Assembly (NCBI GenBank): GCA_018873245.2
Contig: JAEMBT020000003.1
Location: 8,761,843-8,825,842, forward strand
DNA: 64,000 nt
Reading direction: 5' to 3'
DNA from: Archegozetes longisetosus
Lineage: Eukaryota > Arthropoda > Arachnida > Sarcoptiformes > Trhypochthoniidae
Part shown: positions 50,865-61,192 of the stretch, piece after piece
Layout: each line of letters opens with the position of its first letter
Numbering within the stretch: position 1 is the first letter of the stretch
Made by a program: the position numbers and the translations under genes
Notes under the pieces: generated by a model
What the model was told of the DNA's origin: nothing
The model's database searches: none
What the model saw: only the letters and a program-made list of their open reading frames with translations

Positions 50865-52549
50865 GTCTCTCTTGTCTCTCCATACAAGATACATTGTCTC
50901 TCCTGTCTCTCCATACAAATACATTGTCTCTCCTTTTACCATGTCCCAAGATTTGAGCTAAGTTCTCAACTTTAATACTATAACCAACAACTCTTCAAGT
51001 AACTTTTCACATTTCTACTTAATCACAATTTTCTTATCTTTGAAACTAATTCAATTATGTACTTATGGTAAAGCCCTTATCATTACATTCACTCTTGTTA
51101 TGAATTTTTACTCACTACTCGTTTTGATTTCTTTTCCATCAAAGCTTATTTCTTATGACATTTTATGAAATTAAAATATGATTTTCAATGCAATGAAGAT
51201 CTCGTATTTAATAGAACTGAAATGGAACGTCAGAAATAAAAATCTAAAAAAATATTGTGAAACATTGTAGATTTTCTAAACCGTCAAATTTCAAGTGTAA
51301 AAATTGACTCAATCAATAGCTGCTTTTATCATTTGAAGCTCACAATAAAACAGCATCAACCTAAAAACCACTGATAAAATCTAGCAAAAATGGGTTATTT
51401 ACAGGTATTTCATAAGTGTTTGACTTTCGCTTTTTTAATTAATTTATCGGAATTTCTTTTGAAGTCAAATTGAGACTAAACTTTGTAAACACAATCTAAA
51501 CGACAATCAGTTAGCATCGCGAGTCTGTGTGAAAGTGTCAACTTCTTCGCAAGTTCAATATCGATAAAAGTTAGATAAAAGCTATTAAGTTATGATTTGA
51601 GGACAGAGACCAAACTCTTATCTATAGGACAGCCTTCTATTTGGAACAAATTTCCGCTAAATGCAAATAGAGAAGGAAAATGAGATATCAAATGAATTGA
51701 CTAACTGTTTAACTGATTATTTGAAAATAGAAAAACAAAAGAAATGCGTATATGTATGGAAAAAACTAAAAACAATAATGGGATTAGTTTGAAAAAATTG
51801 CTGACAATTGAAGTGAATGACATGAATAGAAATGAGTAGATACCTGGTGCGGCGCATTGATTCTCCAAATAATCTCTACTACTTCCTTGCATTTGACGAA
51901 AGGCCTGAGGCTGCGTTCTTCTATCTTCTTTAGACATTCGACAAATTCTTCTAACTTCATCGTAATCAGCACTTCTACATATGAAGCTAGTTTCCATCAA
52001 ACATGTTTTGGCGCACTCTTCTCTGCTGCCAATATTAGGTGATTCTTTCTCTACAAATCCATCGATGAAAGCACTCTTAACGCGTTCGAAAGCCCATAAT
52101 CTTTCGTGACCACACGCGTTATCGAATGCTTGTCTCGATAGACCGTTCAGACATACTTTCTCGAAGAAGTTAGTACTGACCGCATGCACAAGCCGATCGC
52201 GATTGCGTTTCGAGGACTGAGAATATGCCGAACACCGAAATTTGGCGTAATTCAAGCCAAATGACTGGCATTGAGACTGTTGTTTACAGAGATTGATGCA
52301 ATCACGAGTTAGCGCAACATTTTCTTGATGTAAAAGAGTTCCCACTATGTTAATACTTCCATCGAAGTCAGTCACTGTTGTCTTTTCAAAAGTTTCGACA
52401 CCTCCGAAGCAGTTTTGAGCCTCGACCACAGCTCTAGCTATAACCGATAATACGATTGGAATCATGATTACTTGCTTTAAGAAAGATTTGCACTTAATCA
52501 TCAGTAATATTATAGACATAATGAAGTTGATACACATTGTTAGTTTCAT
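42083..52549 (-). CDS. nompA: nompA-like protein: twelve PAN modules, ZP domain, transmembrane segment; 12 exons, one with a frameshift
   Basis: NompA-type proteins are apical extracellular-matrix components; in Drosophila NompA links mechanoreceptor dendrites to cuticle. Exons: 51844-52549, 48509-49087, 47430-48326, 46535-47080, 45770-46470, 45448-45714, 45125-45385, 44927-45057, 44826-44867, 44601-44761, 42669-44176, 42083-42399. Signal peptide: residues 1-44, or from Met29. PAN modules 1-8 lie at 47-133, 146-232, 240-315, 320-407, 417-503, 510-589, 732-818 and 825-907; PAN 9 starts at 914; 10-12 follow to about 1316. Then ZP (about 1318-1566), KRRKRS furin-like site (about 1575-1580), Pro/Asn-rich stretch, transmembrane helix (about 1944-1968), cytoplasmic tail. 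This gives 2035 residues if the 8-bp duplication at 46357-46372 is discounted. As read, translation stops at 46181, inside PAN 9 plus missense. The family is secure; one-to-one orthology with nompA rather than another PAN/ZP gene is likely but unproven. Confidence 0.85.
44826..44867 (-). CDS. nompA: 42-nt micro-exon of the ZP domain
   Basis: Fourteen codons, FAISLGSRCGTRQE, between acceptor ACAG and donor GTAAAT, phase 0 on both sides. It supplies a ZP-domain cysteine (SRCGT) and is needed to connect the exons at 44927-45057 and 44601-44761. It is too short for ordinary gene finders. Confidence 0.85.
46357..46372 (-). pseudogene. 8-bp tandem duplication (GCTTGTGA x2, minus strand) that breaks the nompA-like frame
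   Basis: Plus-strand TCACAAGC occurs twice back to back. One copy gives the PAN sequence EQACDHEKEFNCRSY; two copies shift frame after EQAC and reach a stop at 46181-46183. The exon (45770-46470) is 701 nt, which cannot join its neighbours in phase; 693 nt can. It could be a real null allele, a somatic or haplotype variant, or an assembly error. Confidence 0.85.
49435..49959. mobile_element. non-autonomous hAT element (MITE) with perfect 8-bp target-site duplication
   Basis: Terminal inverted repeats TAGTGATTGAAA are perfect over 12 bp (49435-49446 and 49948-49959). The element is flanked by ATTTGGGG on both sides (49427-49434 and 49960-49967). TAGNG ends with an 8-bp duplication define hAT transposons. 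Subterminal regions on both sides are built from ATTCCAATTCC/GGAATTGG words, so the element can fold on itself. The 525 bp hold no transposase; the open frame at 49525-49830 shows no domain. Confidence 0.85.
49970..50942. repeat. ~970-bp fold-back: GA-rich half followed by its TC-rich inverse
   Basis: Outer arms ATGGTAAAAGGAGAGACAAT (49970-) and its inverse (ending 50942) match perfectly for 22 bp and imperfectly for about 60 bp more, sharing GTATGGAGAGACA words. Inside, about 50036-50532 is almost pure purine (GA)n with GACAGACA and GATAGGGAGAGACATAGAGG units; about 50533-50875 is almost pure pyrimidine. The switch at GAGACAGAGTCTC forms the hairpin tip. Confidence 0.9.
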
Positions 52550-54155
52550 AGTTTAGTTTGCAATTGTTTCACCAGCTACCAATAAAACAATACATTTTGA
52601 CGATTACATTATTTAGAAAATATTCCAGTATTTAAGAATCATATGAGAAACTTTGGCATTGAATGTGAGCACTCTGTCGCCATGATCGCATCAATTGCTT
52701 TGCTTTGTCAGGAAATACAACCATTTCCTAAATACGAACCATAAGAGAAACAATCGCTCAAAATACGAAACTTATGTTATATTTCATAATTTATTAACTG
52801 AATGATCGATTCGGATAAAATGTTTCGAATAGACAAATACTGCAATGATGGCCGCTAATACTGGCGGCCAATAGGATCGAGAAATGCGTTGATAACAAAC
52901 TTGATACAAAATGCTATATTAGGTCGTTGTACGTATGGTCACTATGGCCTAACGTGAATGAATGAGTTTCCTCTTAAATGAGCGAATAGTTGTCTCATTT
53001 TTTCATATTTTATATTTTGTTGTTGTAATGCAAAGGCTCATTCATATGATAAAACGGATGACTGATACGGATGGCTAACCCTGTCCAATACGAAGCTTAT
53101 GAAAGCGTTTGATCCTATTTTTTCATCAAATTTGTGTAATCGTTAACTGCATTGACCTGACCTCATATTATACCTTTAGAAATATATTCAAAATTGAAAT
53201 TAACAAATTAAGGGTCTTGTTTCAACCCTTTTATGATAATTAGCGTAACATGAAAGTTTTGTATTCGTTTTTGCTCTTATTTCATATTGAATAAAATCTC
53301 ATTTTTCAGTTATTATTCAAATAAATTTAAATTAGGCTTAAGTTTTCAAGAATATTGCGAAATATATTGAGAATGAGTTTCCGTAGAGAAGATTTTTACA
53401 GACAAACAACTGTGAATAGGAAATATGTATTGATTAAAAAGTCTATTGAATCATACATAGATAGCACTTGCAAATAGTGCTTTGATCTATTAATTGATAT
53501 CTATAGAGAAGAATATTTGCCATTGAATTACATTTCCTGTACATTTTCGATGTGTTCAACACATTCCATGTCTGAGGAAATAAAATCAAACTAATAATTC
53601 AGTTTTAACTACCGAATTCAATGACTGTTTTTGAACCCTCGATGCAACTAAAAATTTGATGCACTTGACATTTGTTGAACAAAATGTTTATTGTGATAAA
53701 TACGATGAACAACAAATTGACGTGAACACAATTGAATAACAACATAAAACTAGTTGATTGTATTCCAAAAAATTAATTTTCAAAATAAACTCTAGCTACA
53801 TTCTGGTAGAAAAGTATCATTATTACTCGACTAATGCAACTATTTTTTGAATGATTAACTTTGACAGATGAATTTCATAAAGGTTTAGCTGTTACTTATT
53901 TGTATGAGTCCAAAAATAATGAACGTACGATGCAATTCAGCTGTCGCGTCGATAAATTTAAAATCAAATCGTTCATTTTTAAGGAGTAGTTTGGCTTAAC
54001 TTAAGCATCATGTCAAACGTCAACCAAATAGGCGACTTTTGCATTTCGATTTGCAGCTTCAAGTCAATTAGTTTCTTCACTGAAGTTCAAGTTTATTTTA
54101 ATTTGTAGAAGAGATACAAATATTAAGAATCGAAGTATTATTGTGTATTTCTATA
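52550..54155. other. intergenic, nothing recognised
   Basis: AT-rich region upstream of the nompA-like start, where its promoter should lie. A short G/C-rich hairpin (GGCCGC/GCGGCC) is near 52851-52870. No exon or RNA gene is seen. Confidence 0.6.
54092..54097 (-). terminator. candidate polyadenylation signal AATAAA for the four-transmembrane gene
   Basis: AATAAA on the minus strand about 60 nt past the stop codon at 54156. Confidence 0.45.
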
Positions 54156-55112
54156 TCAAAGTGAACCTAAGCTATCGGACTTCTCAACTAATGTTTGGTT
54201 CCGGCTATGATTTAACTTATCTGATTTCGTAAACTTAAAATTAGGTGATAATCGTCTGAGTGAGTTTCCATCAGGATCATCGCTCCTGTCTTGAGCTGGT
54301 TTTCCAGTATTCCATTTACTACACTTAATAGATGCTAATATGATGAAAAATAGAGAATCAATAAAACCAAGAAATGCAGTGAACAGGAGCCAACTGCTGT
54401 AGAATGACATCCAAACAGATATAATCAAGTATTGAATGGCCCAAACAACATAGAATATGCTCTCAATTGCAAGCCATGGGATCTTAGGCAAGGCTTCAAC
54501 TAAATGAAACAGATAACACAATATCAAAAGTGTTTGATAGTTTGCAGCCGTTACGCAAAGTATTAAGAAATAGTATTGAGCGCCACATTTCATTGTTGTC
54601 GATTTAGGTTTCGCTACTGTTTCGTTCGTATTCCCCGTTTGCCTCCTATTAACTTCGCTCTTATTCTTGCCTTTACTCTCGAAACAACCACTTAATGCTA
54701 TTATAGGTATTATCACAAGACTTGTCACTAAAACTACGATTTGTGAATAAGCGGTACAACTCTTCATTACGTTGCAGTCCAAACGGATCAGTCGCAAAAT
54801 TGACCGACCCTTTCGCTGATCAGCGCGTCCGTTACGCAAATTTTTTGGCAGATACTTATTGATTCTCCACTCATTCGAATCACTCTTATTAGATCTTTTG
54901 CTTGGTTCTATTGATTTTGAATCTACATCTGATTTCTCAGTTGCAAAAAGACTCTTTGCGGTGATTACAGGTTTCTCTATAGACTTTGTCATTTGTGGCT
55001 TCTCTTTGGTTATCTGTTCGCTCGATGAGGATAATGAAGTCTCATTCTTAACAACTATTGGTGTATTATTCTGTTTGCTTTTGTCATCGGGATCAACATT
55101 GAAAACTAGCAT
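54156..55112 (-). CDS. unidentified four-transmembrane protein, single exon
   Basis: A 318-residue open frame with a clear ATG. Residues 1-115 are hydrophilic, Ser/Lys/Glu-rich and probably cytoplasmic. Four hydrophobic helices follow at about 123-143 (QIVVLVTSLVIIPIIALSGCF), 178-202, 216-238 and 242-264. A second hydrophilic tail of about 50 residues ends in LGSL. The loop between helices 1 and 2 is short and contains an NET glycosylation sequon. The topology resembles MARVEL- or tetraspan-like proteins, but I see no tetraspanin CCG motif and no other signature. I do not recognise the family. Length, smooth codon use and the hydropathy pattern argue for a real gene. Confidence 0.7.
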   Translation of the reverse strand: MLVFNVDPDDKSKQNNTPIVVKNETSLSSSSEQITKEKPQMTKSIEKPVITAKSLFATEKSDVDSKSIEPSKRSNKSDSNEWRINKYLPKNLRNGRADQRKGRSILRLIRLDCNVMKSCTAYSQIVVLVTSLVIIPIIALSGCFESKGKNKSEVNRRQTGNTNETVAKPKSTTMKCGAQYYFLILCVTAANYQTLLILCYLFHLVEALPKIPWLAIESIFYVVWAIQYLIISVWMSFYSSWLLFTAFLGFIDSLFFIILASIKCSKWNTGKPAQDRSDDPDGNSLRRLSPNFKFTKSDKLNHSRNQTLVEKSDSLGSL

Positions 55113-57215
55113 TTGTTTACTTACTGTTGATTGAGTTAAAACTGATTCAATTTGAAAGTCAATTCGAATACCTTTACTTTACGAGAAAATGTTTAAACAA
55201 CTGAACGGTTGTTGCACAGTATGCAAATGATTTAAAGTTAAATTTTTAACTTCGTTTCAACGTTTATTTGAGTGTTTTATTGATCTAATAGAATATATTA
55301 TGTAAGAGAAGTCTCGAGCTATAAATTGTTTTAATATACCTTTTGTCGTAAAAGATAGGCAATAAAAGGTGTTATTGTAGCCGCAGACTTGCCATACAAA
55401 TGCTTTGAAAAGTAGTTGCCAAACAAGCTACTTCAAGCGATAAGAGTTGATGTTTTCCAGTTTAAATATAGTATTTCTATCTACTTGGATATGTTTTAAA
55501 TTGATTAGTCTAAATAAGGAACTCACGGCAACAACGTGTTATTTTTCACTACCCTCATCTCATGTCTACATTGAGATCTGCACAATCAAATCTACTTGAT
55601 TTTTTAAGTTTGTCCCCACAGAAACTTATTTTATAGTAGACTTTAGTTAATCAGTTTATGACTAACCACAACAGCGCCTAGGCCTAGTATCAGTTTATAT
55701 TCAGTTTTTTCACTAAATTACAAAGAGTATGACGAGCAATAAGTCTTTTCAGTATTTACTAAGTAATTCAAATATCTTTGAAATCAAGCTGCTTTCGTAC
55801 CGCATTTTATTTTATAAAAGAATAAATTGTTTAATTACAGTTTATCGTTGAATAAGTAATTATAATTTTAAACTCTTTTATGTTCTGTTTCCTTCTCTTC
55901 CAATAGCTTTGAGTGAGCTAATCATGTATGTATGCACCTTAAACCATCACTTCAATGATCCCTTAAAATGTCTTTTCTAATTTTATCACCAAATTCTTCC
56001 TCTTTTGCTCCAATTTTAGCCCTTTCTCGCATCAAAACTAGCTTTTAATGCAATTTCAATACTGAACGTATCTGTTTCTTACATTCCTAGACGAGCAAAT
56101 ATTGACACAAACCTCAAAACCAAATTGGTTAAAAAAGAAAAATGTGCGATGCTTTAAAAGCAGAAAATACTAAAAACAAATAACAGTACAAACAGCAGTA
56201 AATGACATCAGAATAAAAGTATTTGGAACATAAAGCATAACTCATATCAAAATAAGACATTCTCCTCATATGATCTAAACTTTATAACAATTACTCAAAA
56301 CAATGTTTCCGTAGCAGACGTCAATTTCGTGACCAAAAATAACACTGAATTAGTGGACACAAACACAATCGCTTATTATTCCAGTAAACACCAGTACAAT
56401 ATCGTTGGGCTAAGTTTCAGCAAAAGTCATTGAAATATCAATGACTAGAACTGGTTATTTCCTGTTGATTGTCTGCTTAAAACGTCTATCAACTCGAATC
56501 AATTTTTAAATAGTTTACGAAATTATTTGAGTTAGTTTGTGGTGATTTGGCAGTAAAAAAGTGTCGAATAACTTTTTCTAAGGTTTTATCAAACGGTTTC
56601 TTAATCTGATTTGTTGAGTAGTGTCCGTGTATGGCATTATTTGGTTTCGCTTAGTCAGTGAGATCGCTCGTGATTAGCTTTGTAATACACATATAATGAA
56701 GCAAGTTAGACTAACTACTACCATTGCATTTCCATTGATTATCCAAGAATCTGTTATTGACAGTTTCTCTTTTATTTATACCGATCAATATTTTTCATCA
56801 AATATTATTGCCTCATTATAAGATAACACTAACGACTGTTCAGCTATTCTATCAGTTGTGATTTCATCAAAATAATCATGCATTCTTATAAGACTTAGAA
56901 ATTGATTAATAGTGCTATTCGATCCCAAATCATGTCTACGTATAAACAAAGACTTATTATTTATAGTTGGCTTAAGTTTTTGGCCTAAAATTGTTGCTAT
57001 TCTTTCTCTAATTGAATGGATCTAAGCCTTAACGAAATCACTTTTCAACAAGTATTGCACTTCATACAAATAAATGACAAAATTATTTCATTCATCTAAT
57101 AAATTCTTTACTATTTAACTAATTTCTGAGAATCGATTGAGTTCAAAGATGCTTTTGGATTTTCAAAACTTGAAAGCATTTATTGCATAGATATCAATTT
57201 TTCCATTAATCTTTG

Positions 57216-57263
<48 letters not shown>

Positions 57264-57839
57264 TTCGCGATTTACTTGACTTTCTTCTGATAAACCAATT
57301 GAACGAATAAATTTATTAAATTTGAATCATATAATTTGATTGTTTGAAACTTGCAGTTATGGAAAAGGATAGTATTCCTTCGAGCAAGTTATTCAAAAAT
57401 GAATTTAAGATTAAAAAACGATAAATATATATGAAACTGAAATGTTTGAACTTTTAAAGAATAAATAATACACTTTTTGCGATATAACATAAACTTTACA
57501 ACAAACATTGATTGCGAATGTTGGAACAACAATTTGATTGATAAGTATATTACTGATTGAACTTACTGTTCACACAATATCACTATCGACAATCGAAGTT
57601 TTCCATCAAATAATAACTCGATTGTTTTTAACGAAATAAAATTGATTTGTAAGGACAGAATCTCATTAAATCTTTAGTATAACTAACTGCTAACTAACGT
57701 AAATGCATAACAATTATAAGATTTAGGAAAATAAAACTACTAAAAAATTAGAAAATCAGTTTAAATTGCATTAATAAAACCTTTTAAAAAATTCGTATCC
57801 CTTCTTAAAACTATAGCTTTGCTTTATTTCTGGTAGTCT
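55113..57839. other. intergenic, nothing recognised except a CT microsatellite
   Basis: AT-rich region between the four-transmembrane gene and the 3' end of the K2P gene. It contains the CT run at 57219-57259. No coding exon was recognised. Confidence 0.6.
57219..57259. repeat. (CT)n microsatellite
   Basis: About twenty uninterrupted CT dinucleotides. It is the same simple sequence as the right half of the fold-back at 50533-50875. Confidence 0.95.
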
Positions 57840-60800
57840 TCACTCAAGTATTTGGGAAGTTTTGACATCTTTGCCGACCAGCACTGATTCAGTCTTCCGT
57901 GTCCTGGAACTTAAGTGTTTTCTTATTCTTTTTATCGGTTTTTCGACACTACCTTCTTTACTCGGAACTGATTTCTCAGCACTAGTATCACGAGAATGAT
58001 CCTTATCTTTTTTCTCAGTTGCTAATTCTTCTTGCATTATTTGCTCGACATCGAGTCCAATGGTCTCTCCGATTGTCAGTTTTGCTTTTTGAAAAGTGCT
58101 GCTAAGCTTTTCTTGGACAACATTAATGCACATCGAAGTCAATGCGAGACCGAATAGCAAATAGATGAAAGCCGCCAACATTACGCTCAGCTTCGATGGA
58201 ACAAAATCGCCAAAACCAATGGTTGACATTGAGATGAATACAAAATAAAACGAATGTAAAAGAGTCCAATTTTCACTGGTCCAGAAGATAATGGCTCCCA
58301 TTAACAAATAGATCATCAATACGAATAGCGCTAAAGTTATCGGTAAATTAAACTCATCATCGATTTCAAGATTATCTTCTGGTATTGGAGTATCGGGTGG
58401 TGTAGGAACAGCTGTTTCTGGAGGTGTTGGATTTGTGGTCAAAATGAATGGTGTTTTTCTTGCATTTAATGGTCTGCTCGCATAGATATATGTGGGAGTT
58501 CTTGACACTTTCTTGCCATCATTTGGATTTTCAGACTTTGGCAGATAAGGTATATAAGCAATGCCACGATTCACTGCATTCATAGCTGAGCCCATGTACT
58601 GGTTGAAAGAAATAAGAAACTAATGTCAGAATCAATTTGAAAATTAAGTTTTTTAAGGAAGACCTGAGTTGGCACAAGAGTAGCTCTTCTGCCCATATTT
58701 CCTACACTTCTTCCTACTCTTCTAACTTTTCGCAAACTTCTCAGGTAATAAAGTCTTCTGATATATTTGAAAACAAACTTTATTCCTCGTGTAAATATTT
58801 TTCCCATATCTGCCAAAACCATCAAAAGTAGAGCAATACCAATGAAGGAATAAAACATAGTTATAGCTTGTCCTGCGGTTGTTTTAGGCGGGTTGTCGCC
58901 ATAACCTAAATAGGAACTGATTTTAGTGGAATATTTTTATATTTTTTGTCGAATACACTGCTATTAGCCTATGATGGTTCTAAGTTAACTTGTTTCTAAA
59001 CTAAGTTCAGTTAGGTTGGGTTAAGTTAGGTTAAGTATATATTGAGGCCCGCAAGCCCGAAATTTTGACTTATAATGCACTCCTTTGACTTAGGATAGCT
59101 AAAAGGCTTATAGAAAATTAAAAATTGAGTAAAACCTAAACCTAAAACTAGTATTCAATAGGTCTCTTACTTCTTCAACTGTTATGATTGCATAAGTCAA
59201 AACTTAAAATATTGGTAAGTACTGTCAGCTCTAGTGTTATAAAATGGTTGAGTCGTCATTAGAATTCGGCTGACTTTCTATTGAGCGAAATGTTGAATAA
59301 AGTATAAAATGTAAAGTATAAATTATAAGCCCTTTTGTCTTAACTAAAAACAAGTACTTTTAGACTTGCAAGTTTGAGTATAAGTGAGGATGATAGTGAA
59401 AGCAATACCACTGATGAACTATAATTTGAAAATTGAACTGTTACATCTAGTTTATTTAATTTGCTTCTACCAAAACAATGTGAACACATTTGAATGCAAA
59501 CGTTAACTGATATTAAGAATTACTCGTAATATTTGCCAACAGCTCATTAACTTATTAGTATTATTTGTTTCTTTGTACTTTAGTAATTTGTTAATTTCAA
59601 GCCTTTTAGCTGAGATGATATAGTTAGAAAAAATCTAAAATATAGTTCAAGGGCTGTGCTTAATTATTTTCATATAAAAATCTTGACACATTGAGTGATA
59701 AATTAACACCGAATAATCTGAAACATATTAAATAAAACATGTTTGTTGGCATGAGAACACGCTTTGTTCCTACTGACACTTAAATACTGTATTTTTATCT
59801 TTTACATTAGCACTTACTACGAGCTTTCTCATAATTAATCGCTATATTACTGTTAGATATAAATAGAAAATTGCGACCTCCTTTCACTTATGGAACTTCA
59901 TGTCACGAAGAGTTCTTCGTTTAAGAAACCACTTGTATGTTATATAACTTAAGCGTTTGCTCAATAGATTTGTTAACATTTTTTTCCAAGTAAATAATCC
60001 TTTTAAGCTATGCAGTACACAATGCGAAACTTGACTGTTCAATAAATAAACTAAAGAAATAGTGACGTTAAACAGAACAAAAGTCAATAAACACTTTTTG
60101 CCTACTAACAACTCATATTTTTAATTGCTAGATGTATTCTCTTCTTTATGATTCAAATCATTATCATCTTCAATTAAATTAAGGCTTATGACAGTAAAAG
60201 TATGAGTAACGCACGTAATGTTGAGTAATATTAAGCTTATAGCGATTAGTTGAATAGCTAGCACTTTTCTGGTATTTTATAAACATTAGTTTGATGTTTT
60301 CTGAGTAAGAGTTTTTAAAAAGCAAGAATTAGCAATTATTTCTTTGCATTCTTTTGAATTTGTTTTGGAACTTTTTCAGAATTCAGCTCAAGTTACTGAA
60401 CATGTAAACACATTAGAATAGACTACAAAATATTTTTTTGATTGAAGTTCAAATTTTCAAAGAGATGAAATGAGACATCGACCAAATTGACACCAATTCA
60501 TTTATTGCTGAATTACGATTCATTTCTAAAGCTTCAAGTATGATCTTATACTTGAAAAACTAAAGAAACCTTTCTTACCAATAGTTGTGAAGACAGTCAT
60601 GCTAAAGAAGAGTCCGCCCATAAATGTCCATTTAGTCACCTCAGTATCACTCTTAATTCCGATGTCCAAGCCTTTCCTACAAGATTTGTTAACTTGACCC
60701 TCGAACTGCCATAAGGTTTGAGTTATGTAAGTCTTCCAACGAGAATCAACATCTAACTTAAACTTATCCCCCTGTGGCATCGGATATCCCAATCTTACAT

Positions 60801-61192
60801 TCCACATTTGCTCAACTAATTTATCCGTCAAATTATCCACCGGTTCTCTCAGTTCTCGTATGATCGCCTTTGAAGAAAAGAATCAATTGATACATTTATT
60901 AAGATAACTGATTAATTGATACATTTTGTTTGGCCTCGAAGCTTCCCTCGACATATTCGAAAATCCATGCGCCAATACAGGCGTATAAAATCAGAAATGC
61001 TAAAAGTAAAACGTGTGAAAACCATTTTTCGCTCAAATTTTTTAGAAAAACAAAAAATCCAACCACTTTTGACTTAGTATCAGTACTGAGAAGAACATCC
61101 TTGAATTGTCGTGGATCTACTATTAGTATCCGAGGGATATCTGACTGATTGAAGGTTGGAAAAGCACTACTTCTGGCAGATCTTCCTGCCAT
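57840..61192 (-). CDS. two-pore-domain potassium channel (TWiK/KCNK family), 4 exons
   Basis: K2P channels set background potassium conductance at the plasma membrane as dimers. Exons: 60923-61192, 60579-60867, 58664-58905, 57840-58598; all GT-AG with matching phases, 519 residues. M1 is HVLLLAFLILYACIGAWIFE (about 58-77), followed by a long extracellular cap. The first selectivity filter is TTIGYGD, split by the 1.7-kb intron after TTIG. M2 and M3 flank a basic loop (RRLYYLRSLRKVRRVGRS). The second filter is STIGFGD in SFYFVFISMSTIGFGDF, then M4 and a charged cytoplasmic tail (KKDKDHSRDTSAEK). GYG plus GFG is the usual K2P pair. The start ATG is at 61192-61190. It could be any of several arthropod TWiK-type paralogues; I do not assign a symbol. 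Confidence 0.93.
58906..60578 (-). other. K2P intron inside the first selectivity filter
   Basis: A 1.7-kb AT-rich intron interrupting the glycine codon of TTIG/YGD (donor GTAAGA, acceptor TTTAG). It includes a degenerate TTAGGTTGGGTTAAG stretch near 59009-59036. I see no other feature. Confidence 0.8.

Larger units (their letters stand above)
49088..51843 (-). other. nompA-like intron 1 (2.8 kb)
   Basis: Intron from donor GTATCT (51843) to acceptor TTAG (49088). It contains a hAT MITE (49435-49959), a large GA/TC fold-back (49970-50942) and otherwise AT-rich sequence. Open frames within the fold-back are translations of the microsatellite and not genes. Confidence 0.85.

Noticed and set aside
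49921..50975. Many open frames on both strands made of SLSLSLC... or RERERE... repeats
   Set aside because: They are translations of the GA/TC fold-back in every frame and not genes.
59009..59036. TTAGGTTGGGTTAAGTTAGG, resembling arthropod telomere repeats (TTAGG)n
   Set aside because: Only a few degenerate units; too short to call an interstitial telomere.
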